Shown: positions 33,128 to 45,910, counted from the stretch's first letter. The stretch is DNA of 64,000 nt from Anticarsia gemmatalis (GCF_050436995.1 NC_134774.1:3578030-3642029), one strand, 5' to 3'. The notes: generated by a model not told the origin, from the letters alone. Program-made: numbers and translations.

Positions 33128-34148
33128 CTTTTTCCTGCAAAATATGCACTTTTTTAAAGACACTTTACCGTATTTACACGAAAATACCACACCAAACGCC
33201 CCTACGATTTCGCGCTCTTTGACTTTCCCGCTTAACTAGTGATCAGCTGTCAGACAGCAACATTGAATAGGCAAGAATCAGAGCAATTATTAAGTAATTT
33301 ACCGAGGGCTTTCAGTATCGTCCAAGTTTCTGGAGGAAGGATGATCATCTTCGGTTTTGTTTGCACTCATATTATAATTTTAATTGATAAAATTTGCGTA
33401 AAATAGCCGTTTACGAACTTGTACCATCACAAGAATAGACAAAGTTAGCAAGTTGGAGGAAGACCCTTTAAAATTAATGAATGAAATGACAGGAAGTATA
33501 ATGTTGCCATTTAATTCATGTACGGTGAAGAGAGGTTGTTAACCTTTATCGATGTTTTGTTTTTTATTTTATTTTTCGTTAAATATTAAATAATATTATA
33601 TAAAATAAACATAAAATTAAATATAAAAATACTAGATAGTTTATATATTTTTCCGACATCGGTAAATTTTGCAGTCAAAGCCATAGACAATTAACATTTT
33701 GTTTTGGTAAAATTTTGCACAAATTCACGGCTATCACGTCAAGTAATAAGATTTGCATAATATTATCAACGAAATTATAATATACAAATAATAATGCAGG
33801 TATACAAAAAAAACCAGTGAAAGCACGACGTCCTTGTAATTTTTTAAAACAGGCAGCATCGTTTTTTGTTTACAAAATCTCAACCAATTACAACATCTGA
33901 TTCTTACGTTCAACCTGTTCATTGGCTAAAAGTTTAATGAGGATAGCCAATCAGATGCATTTGCGATTTGCACGCCTTCTGTCATAGCGGAACAAAATCA
34001 AAACACTAGACAAAAAGAAAACAAAGACAGTTCAGAAAGGTACACTCTTTGTGAAAACTTCAAATATTCTCGAAGTATTTTTGTTCTAAAGTGTGTTATT
34101 ACTACGAAATAACTGTTTTATCGTGTTGTGAACGCATCTAACGTGAAA
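33128..34148. promoter_or_regulatory. divergent intergenic promoter region
   Basis: About 1.0 kb between the SKP2 ATG (minus) and the ATG at 34149 (plus). No repeat family of this window was recognised here, unlike nearly everywhere else. It holds the E2F sites near its left end and CG-containing sequence toward the right. It is the likely shared promoter of two divergent genes; start sites cannot be fixed. Confidence 0.5.
33208..33231 (-). promoter_or_regulatory. two E2F consensus sites upstream of SKP2
   Basis: TTTCGCGC (33208-33215) and TTTCCCGC (33224-33231), both exact matches to TTTSSCGC, lie 81 and 97 bp upstream of the SKP2 ATG with 8 bases between them. Mammalian SKP2 is a known E2F target, so conserved cell-cycle control is plausible. 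Read from sequence only. Confidence 0.6.
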
Positions 34149-34188
34149 ATGACGGCGAGAAAGCTGAATACTATCGAAGATTTGAGCG
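34149..34188 (+). CDS. first coding exon of an unidentified gene (MTARKLNTIEDLS)
   Basis: An ATG with AAA before it (GTGAAAATGA) opens 13 codons plus one base, then a strong donor GTGAGT at 34189. The peptide is MTARKLNTIEDLS with Gly likely at the split codon. It lies at the edge of the divergent promoter region. No following exon was recognised up to the window end, so the first intron would exceed 29 kb. The protein is not recognised. Confidence 0.5.
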
Positions 34189-35161
34189 GTGAGTACATCC
34201 TAGACGCAAATAAATAAAGAATCTAGTGTCAACAAAACTTGTTTTGTTCATGATGAAACATGTTTAACGAGTTTCTAATGCTGCAATAACGTGTTAAAGT
34301 ATTAGAAATTGCGATTTTACGTCGATTAATCATCGAAAATAGTCAACATAAATAAGACGCAATAAATACAATTCCACGTCCAATGTTTACGTTTTCGAAC
34401 ATACGTTTCAAAATATTCAACATGGCGCCGAGATGAACTCTCGAGGTCAGTTTTAATCTGCGTCATAATATTGCGTACGTGATACATCGGTGATTAACCG
34501 CCGATATAAATAGCTGTCTGTGTTGAACGGAAGCTGGTGGAAAGGGGACTTCCGTATATGGTAGAGTTATACCTGTAGGTTCAAGTGTTCTTTATTCGAA
34601 CTCCTATATTTTTATGTTTGCCTGGTACTTGTACCTATTGACTGCACACGTAGTTATTTACCATTGCGCTATTTTTCATGGTCATCGGTAGGCGAAATCG
34701 CCACTGAATAAAAATCTAGGATTTGAGTTTTTCTAGATATTAGTTTGAACTAGGTTTTTGGTTGATGATGTTATTTCAGTACTAACTAATATGCTAGTGT
34801 AATCTTCTTCCATTTATTAGACCCTAGTAGTTCTAGACTTTTCACAGGTAGAGTAGGTACAAATAATTAATAGGCTCAATTTACAGATTTCCAAAAAAAG
34901 TAGATGGTTTCCTTTTATTTGTTTATTTGAGTAGGACTCATTTGGTTAAGTTTAAACCATTTTGAAACTTCGAATTTACCTCAGCAAAATAAATTCGGCT
35001 TCCAATTTTACCTTTTTGTCTATTTCAAAACTAAAATTGCCAGAAACAAAGGGTTTATTTTTAGTAAAAGATACCTACCTATTTTGTAGACAGTTTTACC
35101 ACTTCTGATTAGGTACCAGTTAGCTTACTATCTAGAAATCTAGCAGATTTTTTACTGCTAT
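34189..35161. other. intron start of the unidentified plus-strand gene
   Basis: No exon, SINE or Helitron recognised in about 970 bp after the first exon. This repeat-poor stretch may hold regulatory sites, but I cannot point to one. Confidence 0.4.
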
Positions 35162-35163
35162 TA

Positions 35164-37377
35164 GGATAAACCACCCAGTAGTCAGCCTTTTAGTGAAAAT
35201 GTCAATTTGATTTAGCCATATTTTTAACATTTACTACTAGATGTAAAATCATTAGTCATTGTATGAAAGGTAATTTATTAAACTTTAAGAAAAAAATAAA
35301 AAAATATCATATTTATAAGATTATTATGGAAAAAATCCACATTAAACAAAATATGGCACTTTTTACCAGTAGTCAGCCCCATTTCGCCAGTAGTCAGCCA
35401 TGTCTTACCCAGTAGTCAGCCTCTTACTTACTCAATACAAATGTTCTATTTTAAATATATTTTTATTGAAATCTCCAGGAAATAAAGCACATTTGCAATA
35501 ATACCATGCAGTACAATTTATGCATCCATTAATTTTTAACCCCCGACGCAAAAAGAGGGGTGTTATATGGTTCGACGTGTCTGTCTGTGTGTCTGTCTGT
35601 CTATGGCATCATAACTCCCGAAAGGATGCAGTGATTTCAATTTAGTTTTTTTTTAATTAAAGGTAGATTAGACATGTTTGATGAAAATCGGTGGAGCCGT
35701 TTAAAAGTTGTAGTGGGTTAAAGTGGGGAGATTAACCGAATGTCTGCAAATTTACTCGGACGGGGTCTCAAATGGCTTCGCATGCTGAGAAAGCTGGTGG
35801 TGGGAAAGTCAGAATGGCTTAACCTAACCACCAACCTATAAAAAGTATGAAATAAAAAAATATATTGTGAAATCGGGGGTTTTCAAGATTTTAATTTATA
35901 GTTATTAGCACTTAGGTAATTGATTTCTAAATGTTTTCTAGTCAATCTTTCTTCACACGGTTCACAGCGATAAAAGTTTATTTTCTGTTCCTTTATTCCT
36001 TCTGTTTTTCAACTCTCCCCAATCTACAAAAGATGCTCTCTTCTATAAAACTATTTTAGCTTTCTTGATGTGTTGAAACATAAGTCAATGGTAGGCTAGG
36101 AAATAGAAGGTAGATGATAGAAGTGACTGGTATCATTCCTTTCTTTTCTCATTTCCCAAAATTCCTTCGTGTTTCGGAAGGCATGGTAAATTGTAGGTCC
36201 CGGCGGGCATTCAAGGATCTCTGGCAATCGTTGCCATTAGTCAGAAGCTTGAAAATCTGATAACCAGTCTTATGGTAATCGTGGTATAGCCCAGGTAACT
36301 GGGTTGTGGAAGTCATATAGGCAGTTGCTCCATGTAAAACACTGCTATTCAGCTGCATCCGGTGAAACTGGAAGCTGATTCCAGCATATCGTGACCAGTT
36401 TCTTAAGGCAGTCATTTGTTTTTGGGAGTGCACTTAGTCTAGCTTACAAAGCCCTGTATGGTACGGGGCGTTTGTGCGACTATTAAACGATTTCGGACTT
36501 GTAGTGTCATAATAATGTGTGAAATGCCAAGTACTCGACTCGTTTCCATGATTTTCATAACATTTCTGATCGCCACCATAGCACATGACAATTATTCCTC
36601 TTTATACAGATCTTTTGGTCTTTTTGATATGATACTATTGGAAAACAAGTAACTAAGTTTTGTGCCAACATAGCCGTCCACAAATTTGAACCTTAATGAA
36701 AGGATTTAAGACCCAATTTCATTTAGCAAAACTGACGGCCGACTATGGGATATGTAGGTCCAATGGTCGGCCTCATGAAATTCACTGACTTTATATGCGG
36801 CCGACTACTGGTAAAATACTATTTTTGTCTTAGAAGAGTTTAGCTCAACGCAATAGTTATGTTGAGAAGTATTCGCCCTGTTAATTTCAACCACATATAT
36901 GAGAATTGCAAAAAAACCAGTAGTCAGCCACTCATGGCCGAGTACTGGATCAACCTCATATTTTGCAAACCCAATAGTCGGCCACGTTAATTTATAATAC
37001 AAAAGACAAATAAAACGCCTGCAATGCATGATTTTATCGAAGATAAACTATTAAATACTAGCATAAAATATCAATTCGTTCCATATTGCATCAAATTCAT
37101 TTAAAAACATGCCAAAAACTAAAACACGAATCCTTAACAAAAAAATAGCAATGGCGACGTTTTTGCCCATGTCTTTCATGGCAGTTCATAAGAATGAGTG
37201 TAACACGTCAACCTGCCATGCTATCGAATCGTAATTGTGCATATTAGTCAATAAGATTATACAGATTCGATTAATGATTATTTTATTGGTCTTTACTATT
37301 TTCTACACTAATTATATGGATATAAAGCCTGTAAAGGCTGACTACTGGTTGGGGGCTGACTACTGGGTGCTTTACCC
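35164..37377. mobile_element. 2.2 kb terminal-inverted-repeat element with subterminal CCAGTAGTCAGCC motifs
   Basis: Ends are inverted repeats of about 24 bp (GGRTAAAsCACCCAGTAGTC type) flanked by TA on both sides (35162-35163, 37378-37379). CCAGTAGTCAGCC or close variants recur near 35173, 35366, 35387 and 35409, and inverted near 36804, 37336 and 37354, with variants between 36735 and 36980. No transposase frame is left. Inside are a common repeat beginning CCCCGACGCAAAAAGAGGGG (35541) and a SINE-like insert (36155-36395). TA duplication suggests Tc1/mariner-type; the subterminal repeats are unusual for that group. Confidence 0.6.
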
Positions 37378-37572
37378 TACTGTTATTTATTATTGCTGTT
37401 ATTTACTATATGTATACCTAGGTTATATCCTACACCTGTTTAGAAGTCATGATTTTGGCCTGTAGAAGTATGTATTCATTTCTTTTCCCCGGTTTCTGAG
37501 GTACATTTAGCGGTAGTTTATCTATTCAATAGCGTCTAAACTCATATAAAAAAACGCTATTGAATAGATAAA

Positions 37573-38711
37573 TGCAGCCACCCGAGGCTTCGACTGCCAA
37601 AACTTTAGTTATCTCGTTTCCACTACATGTTTTATTACTATTATTTTCTACCTTAATAAATAGACTATTCAACACGAAACACATTTTTTCAATATGACTA
37701 TAAAGTTCTTGAGATTAGCGCATTCAAATAACAAAATATTTAATAAAAATTTCGGCCCGTAAATTTCTATAATCTCAAGGTGACAATTTCAAAAAAATCG
37801 TGCTACATCTAAATAAGTCATTGTTTTGAAAATAACTAGTTCTATTATCGTGCGATATTGATAAAGTACGTATTAGTATTATCTAAGTATATAAAATGGC
37901 TACGCAGTTTGTGACGAAACTAACACGTAAGGATTGTTTTGTACATCGTCATAATATTACGACTTGAAGAAATGAGACTATCTATGTGAAAAACATATTC
38001 ATATTAGGTAGGTATATGAAGATGTGTTGACATAATCGATGTTTTCAAATACTTCATAAAAACCGCCTTTTCCATAGGCGTAGCAGAAAACAGAGAACTT
38101 TTTAAATAACAAAAGTAAAATAAATGAATTGTGACCCTACTTTATTTGAAGTCGGTTAAAAAGAAAACGTTTCTTCTGATCAGGCCATAAAAAGCTATTA
38201 AAAAAAAAAACTCTATTTCAGTCTTAATGGGTTCAACCGTTTAGTAACAAAAGCATAAAAAACAAACTAACGAAAGCAAAAATAACTACTTTGATTGTTA
38301 TAATTTTGCACAATATTTAAGTCATTAATGTAGTTTTTGAAGAATTATAAAAAAAATATATACTCTCCTTCCGTCTGATCTAACATCTATCAACTAACCA
38401 AATTTCATTTAAATCGATCCAGCATGTTAGCAACAAAATACTCTTAATAAACATCAGTATGTATGTAACATCTACCTTTATAACACGCAAAGGGGATCCA
38501 AAAAATGTCATTGTCTAGCCAGCAGCTGTAATTTTGCACACAAAGACATCCAACTCCAGACCCCTTAGGTCATTTTCCAAGGTCAGCACGGTTCGCTTAT
38601 GTCCAATGACCTTGCAGTCTTTTCTTTTGTCTGGTATGTAAAAGTTAGTTTCTATATACAGATGGTAAAAACGGGACTCTATTATACGTGCGGTCCTGTT
38701 GTTCTTTGTTT
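37573..38711. other. no gene seen; decayed repeat pieces
   Basis: Contains a Helitron-like scrap (TAAATAGACTATTCAACACG, GAGATTAGCGCATTCAAATA at 37655-37730); the rest is AT-rich sequence without a frame. Confidence 0.4.
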
Positions 38712-39022
38712 GTCGTATGGTCAGTGGTCAACCTATTGTGAAAGTTGTTCAAGCCGCCCTAAAGGCCTTTGACATGGCTTAACGACTGGTATCTTAGTAG
38801 ACAACAGCCGGGACCGACTTTTTTACGTGCCCTCCGAAGCACGTATACGCCCAGCTCAAATATCACTATGCGGTCACCCATCTATGAAATGACCGCACCA
38901 ACGGTTGCTTAACCCACTGATCGTTTACCGACCGGTGAGGGCAACTGGTCCTGTATGACAAGATGTATGTATGTGAATGAGGCAAGGGCAAGTAAAGGCA
39001 GTATGGTTGCTAGATTCAGGCT

Positions 39023-39277
39023 GATAGTTGGGTTAACGAAAAATTATTAAACTCGTACTCGTAAAAGGTTCATCTAAAATGCTCAGACTATGTAGCTTTT
39101 TTCGTAAATAATGTTGAAATTGTAATTATTACAGATTGAAACATTTTATTAGATACTCATTTGATACTAACGAAAATATGACATAGTGAGGTCATTATGT
39201 CCTATTTCTAAACTAAAATGTGTTTTTGACATTTCATAAAGAGTAGCTGATTTGACTGGTAGTCAACTACCCTATTT
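39023..39277. mobile_element. MITE, ends GATAGTTG / TAGTCAACTACCC
   Basis: About 255 bp, shares AAACTCGTACTCGTAAAAGG, ATGCTCAGACTATGTA and the end CATAAAGAGTAGCTGATTTG with 61941-62200. Another copy at about 19483-19905 is split by a Helitron at 19575-19836. Confidence 0.65.
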
Positions 39278-39527
39278 CCTGGACATTTATATGGGCCCAG
39301 GACCAGAATCTGAGTTTTGATCTCCGGTCCTAGACTATACTAAGTAGGAACCACAAAAAAAAAGTAGTATCATAGTTTTGTAAAAACTATATTTTTTTCA
39401 TTTCGGGACAACACGCAAAATTCCAGGACAATCGGAAATCTCGGCCATCTGGGAACCCTAGGACAAAAGTGATGTTTTTTGGTCTCTGCCAACCCCTATG
39501 GGAAAACTGCGTGATTATACTGGTGTA

Positions 39528-39761
39528 CAGTCAACTTGGGTAACTTTGAATCATTTGGGTAACATTGAACGTGGGAATTTGAACTAGTTTCGATCATTTT
39601 TTCATATGAAACCAATGCAATTGATAAAAGTTTGCAAAACTAAAATGAATCTTTATCAATTAGTTAGGTAGTGTTAGTTTCACATTAAAAAATAATCCAA
39701 ACTAGTTCAAATTCCCACGTTCAATGTTACCCAAATGATTTAAAGTTACCCAAGTTGACTG
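39528..39761. mobile_element. TA-flanked MITE, TIR CAGTCAACTTGGGTAAC
   Basis: Better-preserved copy of the element at 23118-23309, TA at 39526-39527 and 39762-39763. The left arm contains GTGGGAATTTGAACTAG, lost from the other copy. Confidence 0.8.
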
Positions 39762-41128
39762 TACTAAAACCACGATATCGTACGGTTGTCTATACGTATT
39801 AGATTAGTCATGTAGTTCTGTTATTATACATAATAGGTAAATAACTCGCTAGTGACGTTTGTGTGACTGTTTGTGTGATTCATTGTTTTCACAAAGAATT
39901 CTCTTTATCTAGAAGATAACTTGGTAAATAAACAATATCTTGTCTTACTAATAAATTAGGTATGATTCTTACAAATTTCACTTGCTCACGACTACCAAAA
40001 AAATATTTCCCGGGGTATACAGTATTGTATATTATCCAGATATAATATCCAGGTTATATCTACCTGTGTATCAAATTTCATCAAAATCTGTTTAGTAGTT
40101 CCTGCGTGAAAGAACTCCTTTGCCGTGCAAAGAGTGGATGCCGGGCCCTTATAATATTTTATCGTATAGTTAATAGTCAATCTATTGCCAAAGTTTTACA
40201 AGCTGCCCGAAGATATTTCACATGGATTAACGACTACAATGCGGTCACCCATCTATGGTATGCAGCGCTATACGTTGCTTAACTTACAGATCGTTTACTG
40301 GCCGGTGAGTGCAATTAACTATGAGCGTTTAAACAGACCCTTAGTTTTCTGTTACCTGGAAACGTGCCCCATTTTCTCCGATAGCTAATTACTTGACTTG
40401 TTAAGTACTTGAAAGGAACGCAAATTGTTTCTTATCTCACCACTTGAATACCTCCCGGTAAGTAAAAATGCGTAGATATCTCTTATCTCTACGAAGAAAC
40501 ACATGACTTTGAATAATATTATGATTGGACGGGATTTCCGTGTTTGGCGAAATTTGTAATATTAGCGGGGAAAACGTTACCATTGAAAATTAAAGGTTAA
40601 AATACCTTATTTCTTTACCCGTAATTTCGATCGAACTGCATCGACCGTAGTGCATCGACAGAAGCTTGAAAGTCTGACAACCAGTCTTACTTAGTATCGT
40701 GTTATAACACAGGTAACTGTGTTGCGGAGGTCTGATAGACAGTCGATCTATGTACCAGTCTTGTCGAAGGATATCTTGTTATAACCCAGGTAACTGTGTT
40801 GCGGAGGTCTGATAGACAGTCGCTCCATGTAAAATACTGGTATTCAACTCCTGACTAGACTGATAATCAGCTGACTGCTATCTTGGTAACAAGTTATACC
40901 CACATAGTCAATTTGTGGTCTCATTAAGAGCAGGTTGCTAAGTGGGTCATATTGTTCTGTCTTAAATAGACAGCGTGGGCAGACTGCATCCTAAGTGGCT
41001 CCTGTTCAAGGTCGAAATATGAAGTAACTGTCCCACTTGACTGCCTCTGTGGCGCGGTCGGTAGTGTATCGGACTGATTATGAGGTCTCGGGTTTGTTTT
41101 CTGGCTCGGGAACGATTTTTAGACCAGA

Positions 41129-41372
41129 CTAGCTGACTCGAGCAACTTCGCTTGCGTCACATAAGAGAGCCATGACTTTTCCCGTTTTTGTAACATTTTT
41201 CACTAGTGCTCTGCTCCCATTGGTCGTAGCGTGATGATATATAGCCTATAGCCTTCCTCGATAAATGGGCTATCTAACACTGAAAGAATTTTTCAAATCG
41301 GACCTGTAGATCCTGAGATTAGCGCGTTCAAAAAAACAAAAAAACTCTTCAGCTTTATAATATTAGTATAGA
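41129..41372 (-). mobile_element. Helitron, full length
   Basis: CTAGCTGACTCGAGCAACTT to TTAGTATAGA, followed by two more TTAGTATAGAT pieces up to 41410. Confidence 0.8.
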
Positions 41373-41464
41373 TTATAGTATAAATTAGTATAGATATTAG
41401 TATAGATTGGAAAGAAATAGAGGGCGCGACGGCGTTAGACCAGTTAACCAACTGTTACTAATTC

Positions 41465-41665
41465 GATGATACCTCCGTGGCTCAGTGGTTTAGGTCGCCA
41501 CGCCGCTACCATTGCGTCGGGAGGTCGTGAGCTCGATTCCCACACGGAACAATTAATTGTGCTGTCCACAAATACCTAGTTGTTTCGGGTCTGGTTGTAC
41601 TTTGTGTTTGTATGTTTGTAAAAGTCCCCGCGACACAAGAGCAATTTTAGTGCGGGAGTTGTCTC
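41465..41665 (+). repeat. tRNA-derived SINE (family 1)
   Basis: CCTCCGTGGCTCAGTGGTTT to TTTTAGTGCGGGAGTTGTC. Confidence 0.8.
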
Positions 41666-42322
41666 TTGAATTAAAATTATAGCAGCAACAGAAATACATT
41701 ATTTGTGAAAATTTCTAGCTTTCACGGTTTATGAGATACAGCCTAGAGACAGACAGACAACGGAGTTTTAGTAATAGGGTACCGTTTTGCCCTTTGGGAA
41801 CTACGGAACCCTAAAAAAGATCTTCTTCTTCTTATTATCTTCTTATCGTATGTTTAGTAGTCAACCTAGTGTCAAAGTTGTTCAAGCCGCCCGAAGGCCT
41901 TTGACGTGGCTTAACGACTGTTATCATAATTGACAACAACCGGGACCGACTTTTTACGTGCCCTCTGAAGCACGGAGACGCCCTGTTCAAATACCACTTT
42001 GCGGTCACCCATCTATGGAACAACCGCGCCAAGGTTTGCTTAACCCATAGATCGTTTACCGACCGGTGAGCGCAACTGGCTACGGGCGCCTCAAAAAAAA
42101 GATCTAAACTACTTTTTGTTTATAAATTGGTCCCAGCAACAGCAATGTCTCTTATGACCTCTGGAGGGGGTCCTCGTGACACCAATTGGACCATCTTTCA
42201 ATCAGTTTCAATTTACTGCACAGTACGTAGACCCCTGGATATATATAGACTGCGCTGATTGGACAATTGCAAGCGTTGAAACATTGTTGTATTGTGAGTA
42301 GGTATTTGAGATTTACTTCAAA

Positions 42323-42551
42323 CTAGCTGACCCGCGCAACGTCGCTTGCGTCACATAATATTCCCCGTTTTTGTAACATTTTTTATTGCTGCTCTGCTCT
42401 TTTTGGTCGTAGCGTGATGATATATAGCCTATAACCTTCCTCGATTAATGGACTATCTAACACTGAAAGATTTTTTCAAATCGGACCAGTAGTTCCTGAG
42501 ATTAGCGCGTTCAAACAAACAAACTCTTCAGCTTTATAATATTAGTATAGA
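42323..42551 (-). mobile_element. Helitron, full length
   Basis: CTAGCTGACCCGCGCAACGT to TTAGTATAGA, with internal deletion around 42358. Confidence 0.8.
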
Positions 42552-42687
42552 ATCGTATAGATTGTCTTAGATAGTCTATCTAGAGCACCCATTCGAATAG
42601 CACCTAGCCTTACTTAAATAATAAATTTAACCCATAATTTGTTATATTATTTAGATACTTGTGGTCCTGGCAGACATTGTTCTAAAC

Positions 42688-42829
42688 CAGGAGTTCCCAA
42701 CCTTTTCTTAGTCCAGGACCACTAAAGTATATTAAAAATAAAGTGTTATAATCATCCTGAAAATTTTAAATTTTCAAATCATTCGCGGACCATATTTTAC
42801 TTCCACGGACCACTGGTTGGGAACCACTG
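42688..42829. mobile_element. 142-bp hAT MITE inside a foldback element
   Basis: Ends CAGGAGTTCCCAACC and GGTTGGGAACCACTG, with perfect 8-bp duplication TTCTAAAC at 42680-42687 and 42830-42837. It is inserted in the centre of an older palindrome with arms at about 42640-42687 and 42838-42886 (GGCAGACATTGTTCTA in both). Confidence 0.85.
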
Positions 42830-43097
42830 TTCTAAACTATAGAACAATGTCTGCCAGGTTCACTAGTATCTAAATATTATAACAAAGTGAGATATTATAA
42901 CACGTGGTTTAACTGATAAGCTAGCAAGGTCGCTGTGATAACAGCTTTGCTAACGCTAAAATGTGTTTGATATAATGTTAGGTTAAATGTATTACGTTCT
43001 TTTTAAACAACTTGCTGATCTGCTCGGCTTCGTATAAGTATATATAATGGGATTGATTTAAACAATAAATAGTCGTCTATAAAATGTCCAATTTTAT

Positions 43098-43366
43098 TGT
43101 CTAATCTACCCAGTATTTTAATTGAGAGAAAACAGTTGATGCCATCAAAAACATTCTGTAAAAACCCTAAGTCTCGCAGCTCAGTCTCTCTGCTGTAAAA
43201 AGTGGTGAGATCTATGTAATACCAAGTCGTTTAATCTATTTAGTCTCTACTTAAAGGACCTTCTGTCTTAAGTTATTACATAAGTTATTATCATGCAAAT
43301 ATTAGAAATATTTTACCTATTTTATCCTTTTTTTGCTCGACTTGCGGGGGCAATACCGTGCCCCCA
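43098..43366 (-). repeat. dispersed repeat pair with 22058-22510
   Basis: Reverse copy: TGATGCCATCAAAAACATTC to CTCGACTTGCGGGGGC. Confidence 0.6.
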
Positions 43367-43759
43367 GATTATTGCAGTTATTTTTATATATTTGACTAAC
43401 ACTATGCTTCTATCACTTATTCAGAAAGTTTTTATTGTTCAAATTGCATTATCGAGAGAATTCTATGCGATATTTTGTCCGAAGCCACGTTGCTTCTGTT
43501 GACGCTCAAATGATAAACAAACAATTAATTAAATATATTATGTATGTTTGTATGTTTGTATGCTAATGAGCTACATGTGCGCTCTTGGCATTGAACCCAT
43601 TACGTATTGGAGCCACGAATTTTAGGGCAAATTGCGCAGGTGATTAGCAATTTTTAATTTTGAATCACTACTTAACAGATTATGCGTTTAAATTCACGTT
43701 AGTTTTGACTGCTCCTGAATAAGTTTCGGTTAGGTAATTAGGAAGAATTTGGACAGCTA

Positions 43760-43976
43760 TCCTACTAATATTATAAATGCGAAAGTTTGTGAGAATTTAT
43801 GTATGGATGTTTGTTACTCTTTCACGCAAATACTACGAAACCGTATGCGATGAAATTTGGTATGTAGGTAGCTGAAGACCCAGAAAAACACATAGGCTAC
43901 TTTTTATCTCGGAGTTCCCGAGGGATCGGGATTTACACGGGAAGGGTTTCCACGTAGACGAAGTCACGGGCGGGCA
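43760..43976 (+). mobile_element. Helitron-like element, third family
   Basis: TCCTACTAATATTATAAATG through TTTTTATCTCGGAGTTCCCG to ACGAAGTCACGGGCGGG. Confidence 0.55.
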
Positions 43977-45049
43977 TTTTAAGTATGATTCGATCGTTAA
44001 GTCTAGTAAAGAAATAATGGAAAAAGGTATCATACCTATAATTTTCATTGTTTAACACTCATTGCATTTTTCTTTATTATTGTTGCTATGTGAGACACGT
44101 CAATATGATCTCTCATTAACTGAATTCTGTAGAAATTGCTATCCAAAATGAACTATAGGAAGTGACGATTAACTTGTATTATGATAGTGTTTGTCTTCAG
44201 TAAGTAAACGGGGATTAAAAAGGGCATTAAGATAAAAAAATAAGTGCCTTTAGTCGTCATGAAGGCACCTAGCTCAAATACCAAAAAAAAGGGTCACCCA
44301 TCCATTACGTTTCCGCACAAAACATTTCTTAACTTACAAATCGTTAACCGACCGGTGAACACATAGCTTTCACTTTTATAATATTACAGTATATTGCCAT
44401 CTCACGGGCACATTTCAAAAATAATATTTAATTCTAAATTTCTCTCGAAAATGTCGTCATAATATTTAGATATTTTTGGTTTAGGAAGTTCATCGCCACT
44501 TGTATATACGTTTATTGGCACTCAGCCAATCGGGGACATGTGCATCGTATAGTAGGAAATGACTTTGCAGATAGTGATGCTGTTGCAATATTATATCTAC
44601 AGTTGTAGAGAGCTAGATAGATTGCTAATCTATCCCGACTTGTTTAGTAATGTTGGTAGGCCGCGAATATTTCTTGATGTTTCGGCTTTTTTGGTCTTTT
44701 CCCACTTCTATGGTCTTTTCCCACTCCTATGGGAAAAAGGCGTGGTAGTATTTTTGTACATATGTATGTTCATTTCGGCTATAGAACGCTAAATTAAACA
44801 AACAATTCGATCTAAATACAAAACACTATGTAAGTTAATTGAAATTATTGTGAACTTAGGAGTATATAAATACATAAGTTTTATTAATTAATCTTTGTTT
44901 TGTACTCTTTTATGCAAAAAACTACTAAACGAATTTTGATGAAATATGGTTCATATTTAGTATTATTTAATACCGTGTTTTATACATACAAAATGATGAC
45001 TAAGCATCGAAAAGAGCAGGTGAAAATGATCTTCAAAGGTAACATTAAG
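43977..45049. other. no gene seen
   Basis: AT-rich sequence with a family-3 repeat scrap at 44260-44365 and a doubled CTTTTCCCACTYCTATGG near 44697-44730. The 69-codon frame at 44900 is Lys-rich and begins in Helitron-like sequence. Confidence 0.4.
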
Positions 45050-45910
45050 ATGAAACAAGTACTAGGCTCGCAGAACATACAAGGAGTTGTAACTATGCTT
45101 CAAGCGTAGAACGTATTAAATGAGACATAATATGAAATGTTACATTTTTCCTTTATTCGGCTCAATATTTGTCAGGTAGTTTTAACATTATGAAATGTAC
45201 CAGGCTTGAAGTACAAGCAAGGAGATGTACCCGTATATAGACCCGCTTGTAGGAAAAGTAAGCTAAGAAGTACTTAATGTTGTAATTTTGTACATTACAT
45301 GGAAAATCTTCATGATTTTGAAATCTAACTTAAGTTTACTATATAGTTGCAACTATTTAACTGCCTGTCCAGTTGTAAATAGCAAATGTCCAGTATACAG
45401 TAGTCCTACTAGACAGGTAGTAGGATCGTCATGAAAAGTACCAGGCTCGTAGTACAAGCAAGGAGTTTTAAGCAGGTGTGTATGAATGTATGCAAGAAGA
45501 TTGTAAATCGTATGAACATGCTCTAACTGCCTGTGTATCGCAGTTGGAAGTGTGTCCGACTGCTAACCACGAGGTCCCGAATTTGATTTCCAGGTAGGAT
45601 AAACTGCTATTGGTCTCTTTCTAAGTTATATTACATTATTATCAATACTAGTCCAGAGTATGGTAATGTACCGTAAATGGCAATAGGCTCGCCTCCTATT
45701 TAGTGCGAATAAACATTCTAAATTAATGGCGAAACGTGAGTGTATTTCATACACCTCTGCCTACACATTAGGGTATAACAGGCGTGATATTATGTATGTA
45801 TGTATGTAGATTTTCTATAAACTATCTCGAGGTAACTATACTCCAATATAACTACAATTTGTCCAAACGTACCAGGCTAGCAGAACACGCGAAGAGTTTA
45901 ACTGTAAAAC
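45050..45910 (+). repeat. four spaced copies of GTACCAGGCTCG-CAAGGAGTT
   Basis: Near 45058, 45198, 45438 and 45868, each GTACYAGGCTNGNAGNACANGC followed by a GAG and T-rich tail. Spacing is 140, 240 and 430 bp; the DNA between looks unrelated. Confidence 0.55.

Noticed and set aside
44900..45109. 69-codon Lys-rich ORF
   Set aside because: Starts in Helitron-like sequence (ACTACTAAACGAATTTTGAT) and ends in the spaced 35-bp motif; no family resemblance.
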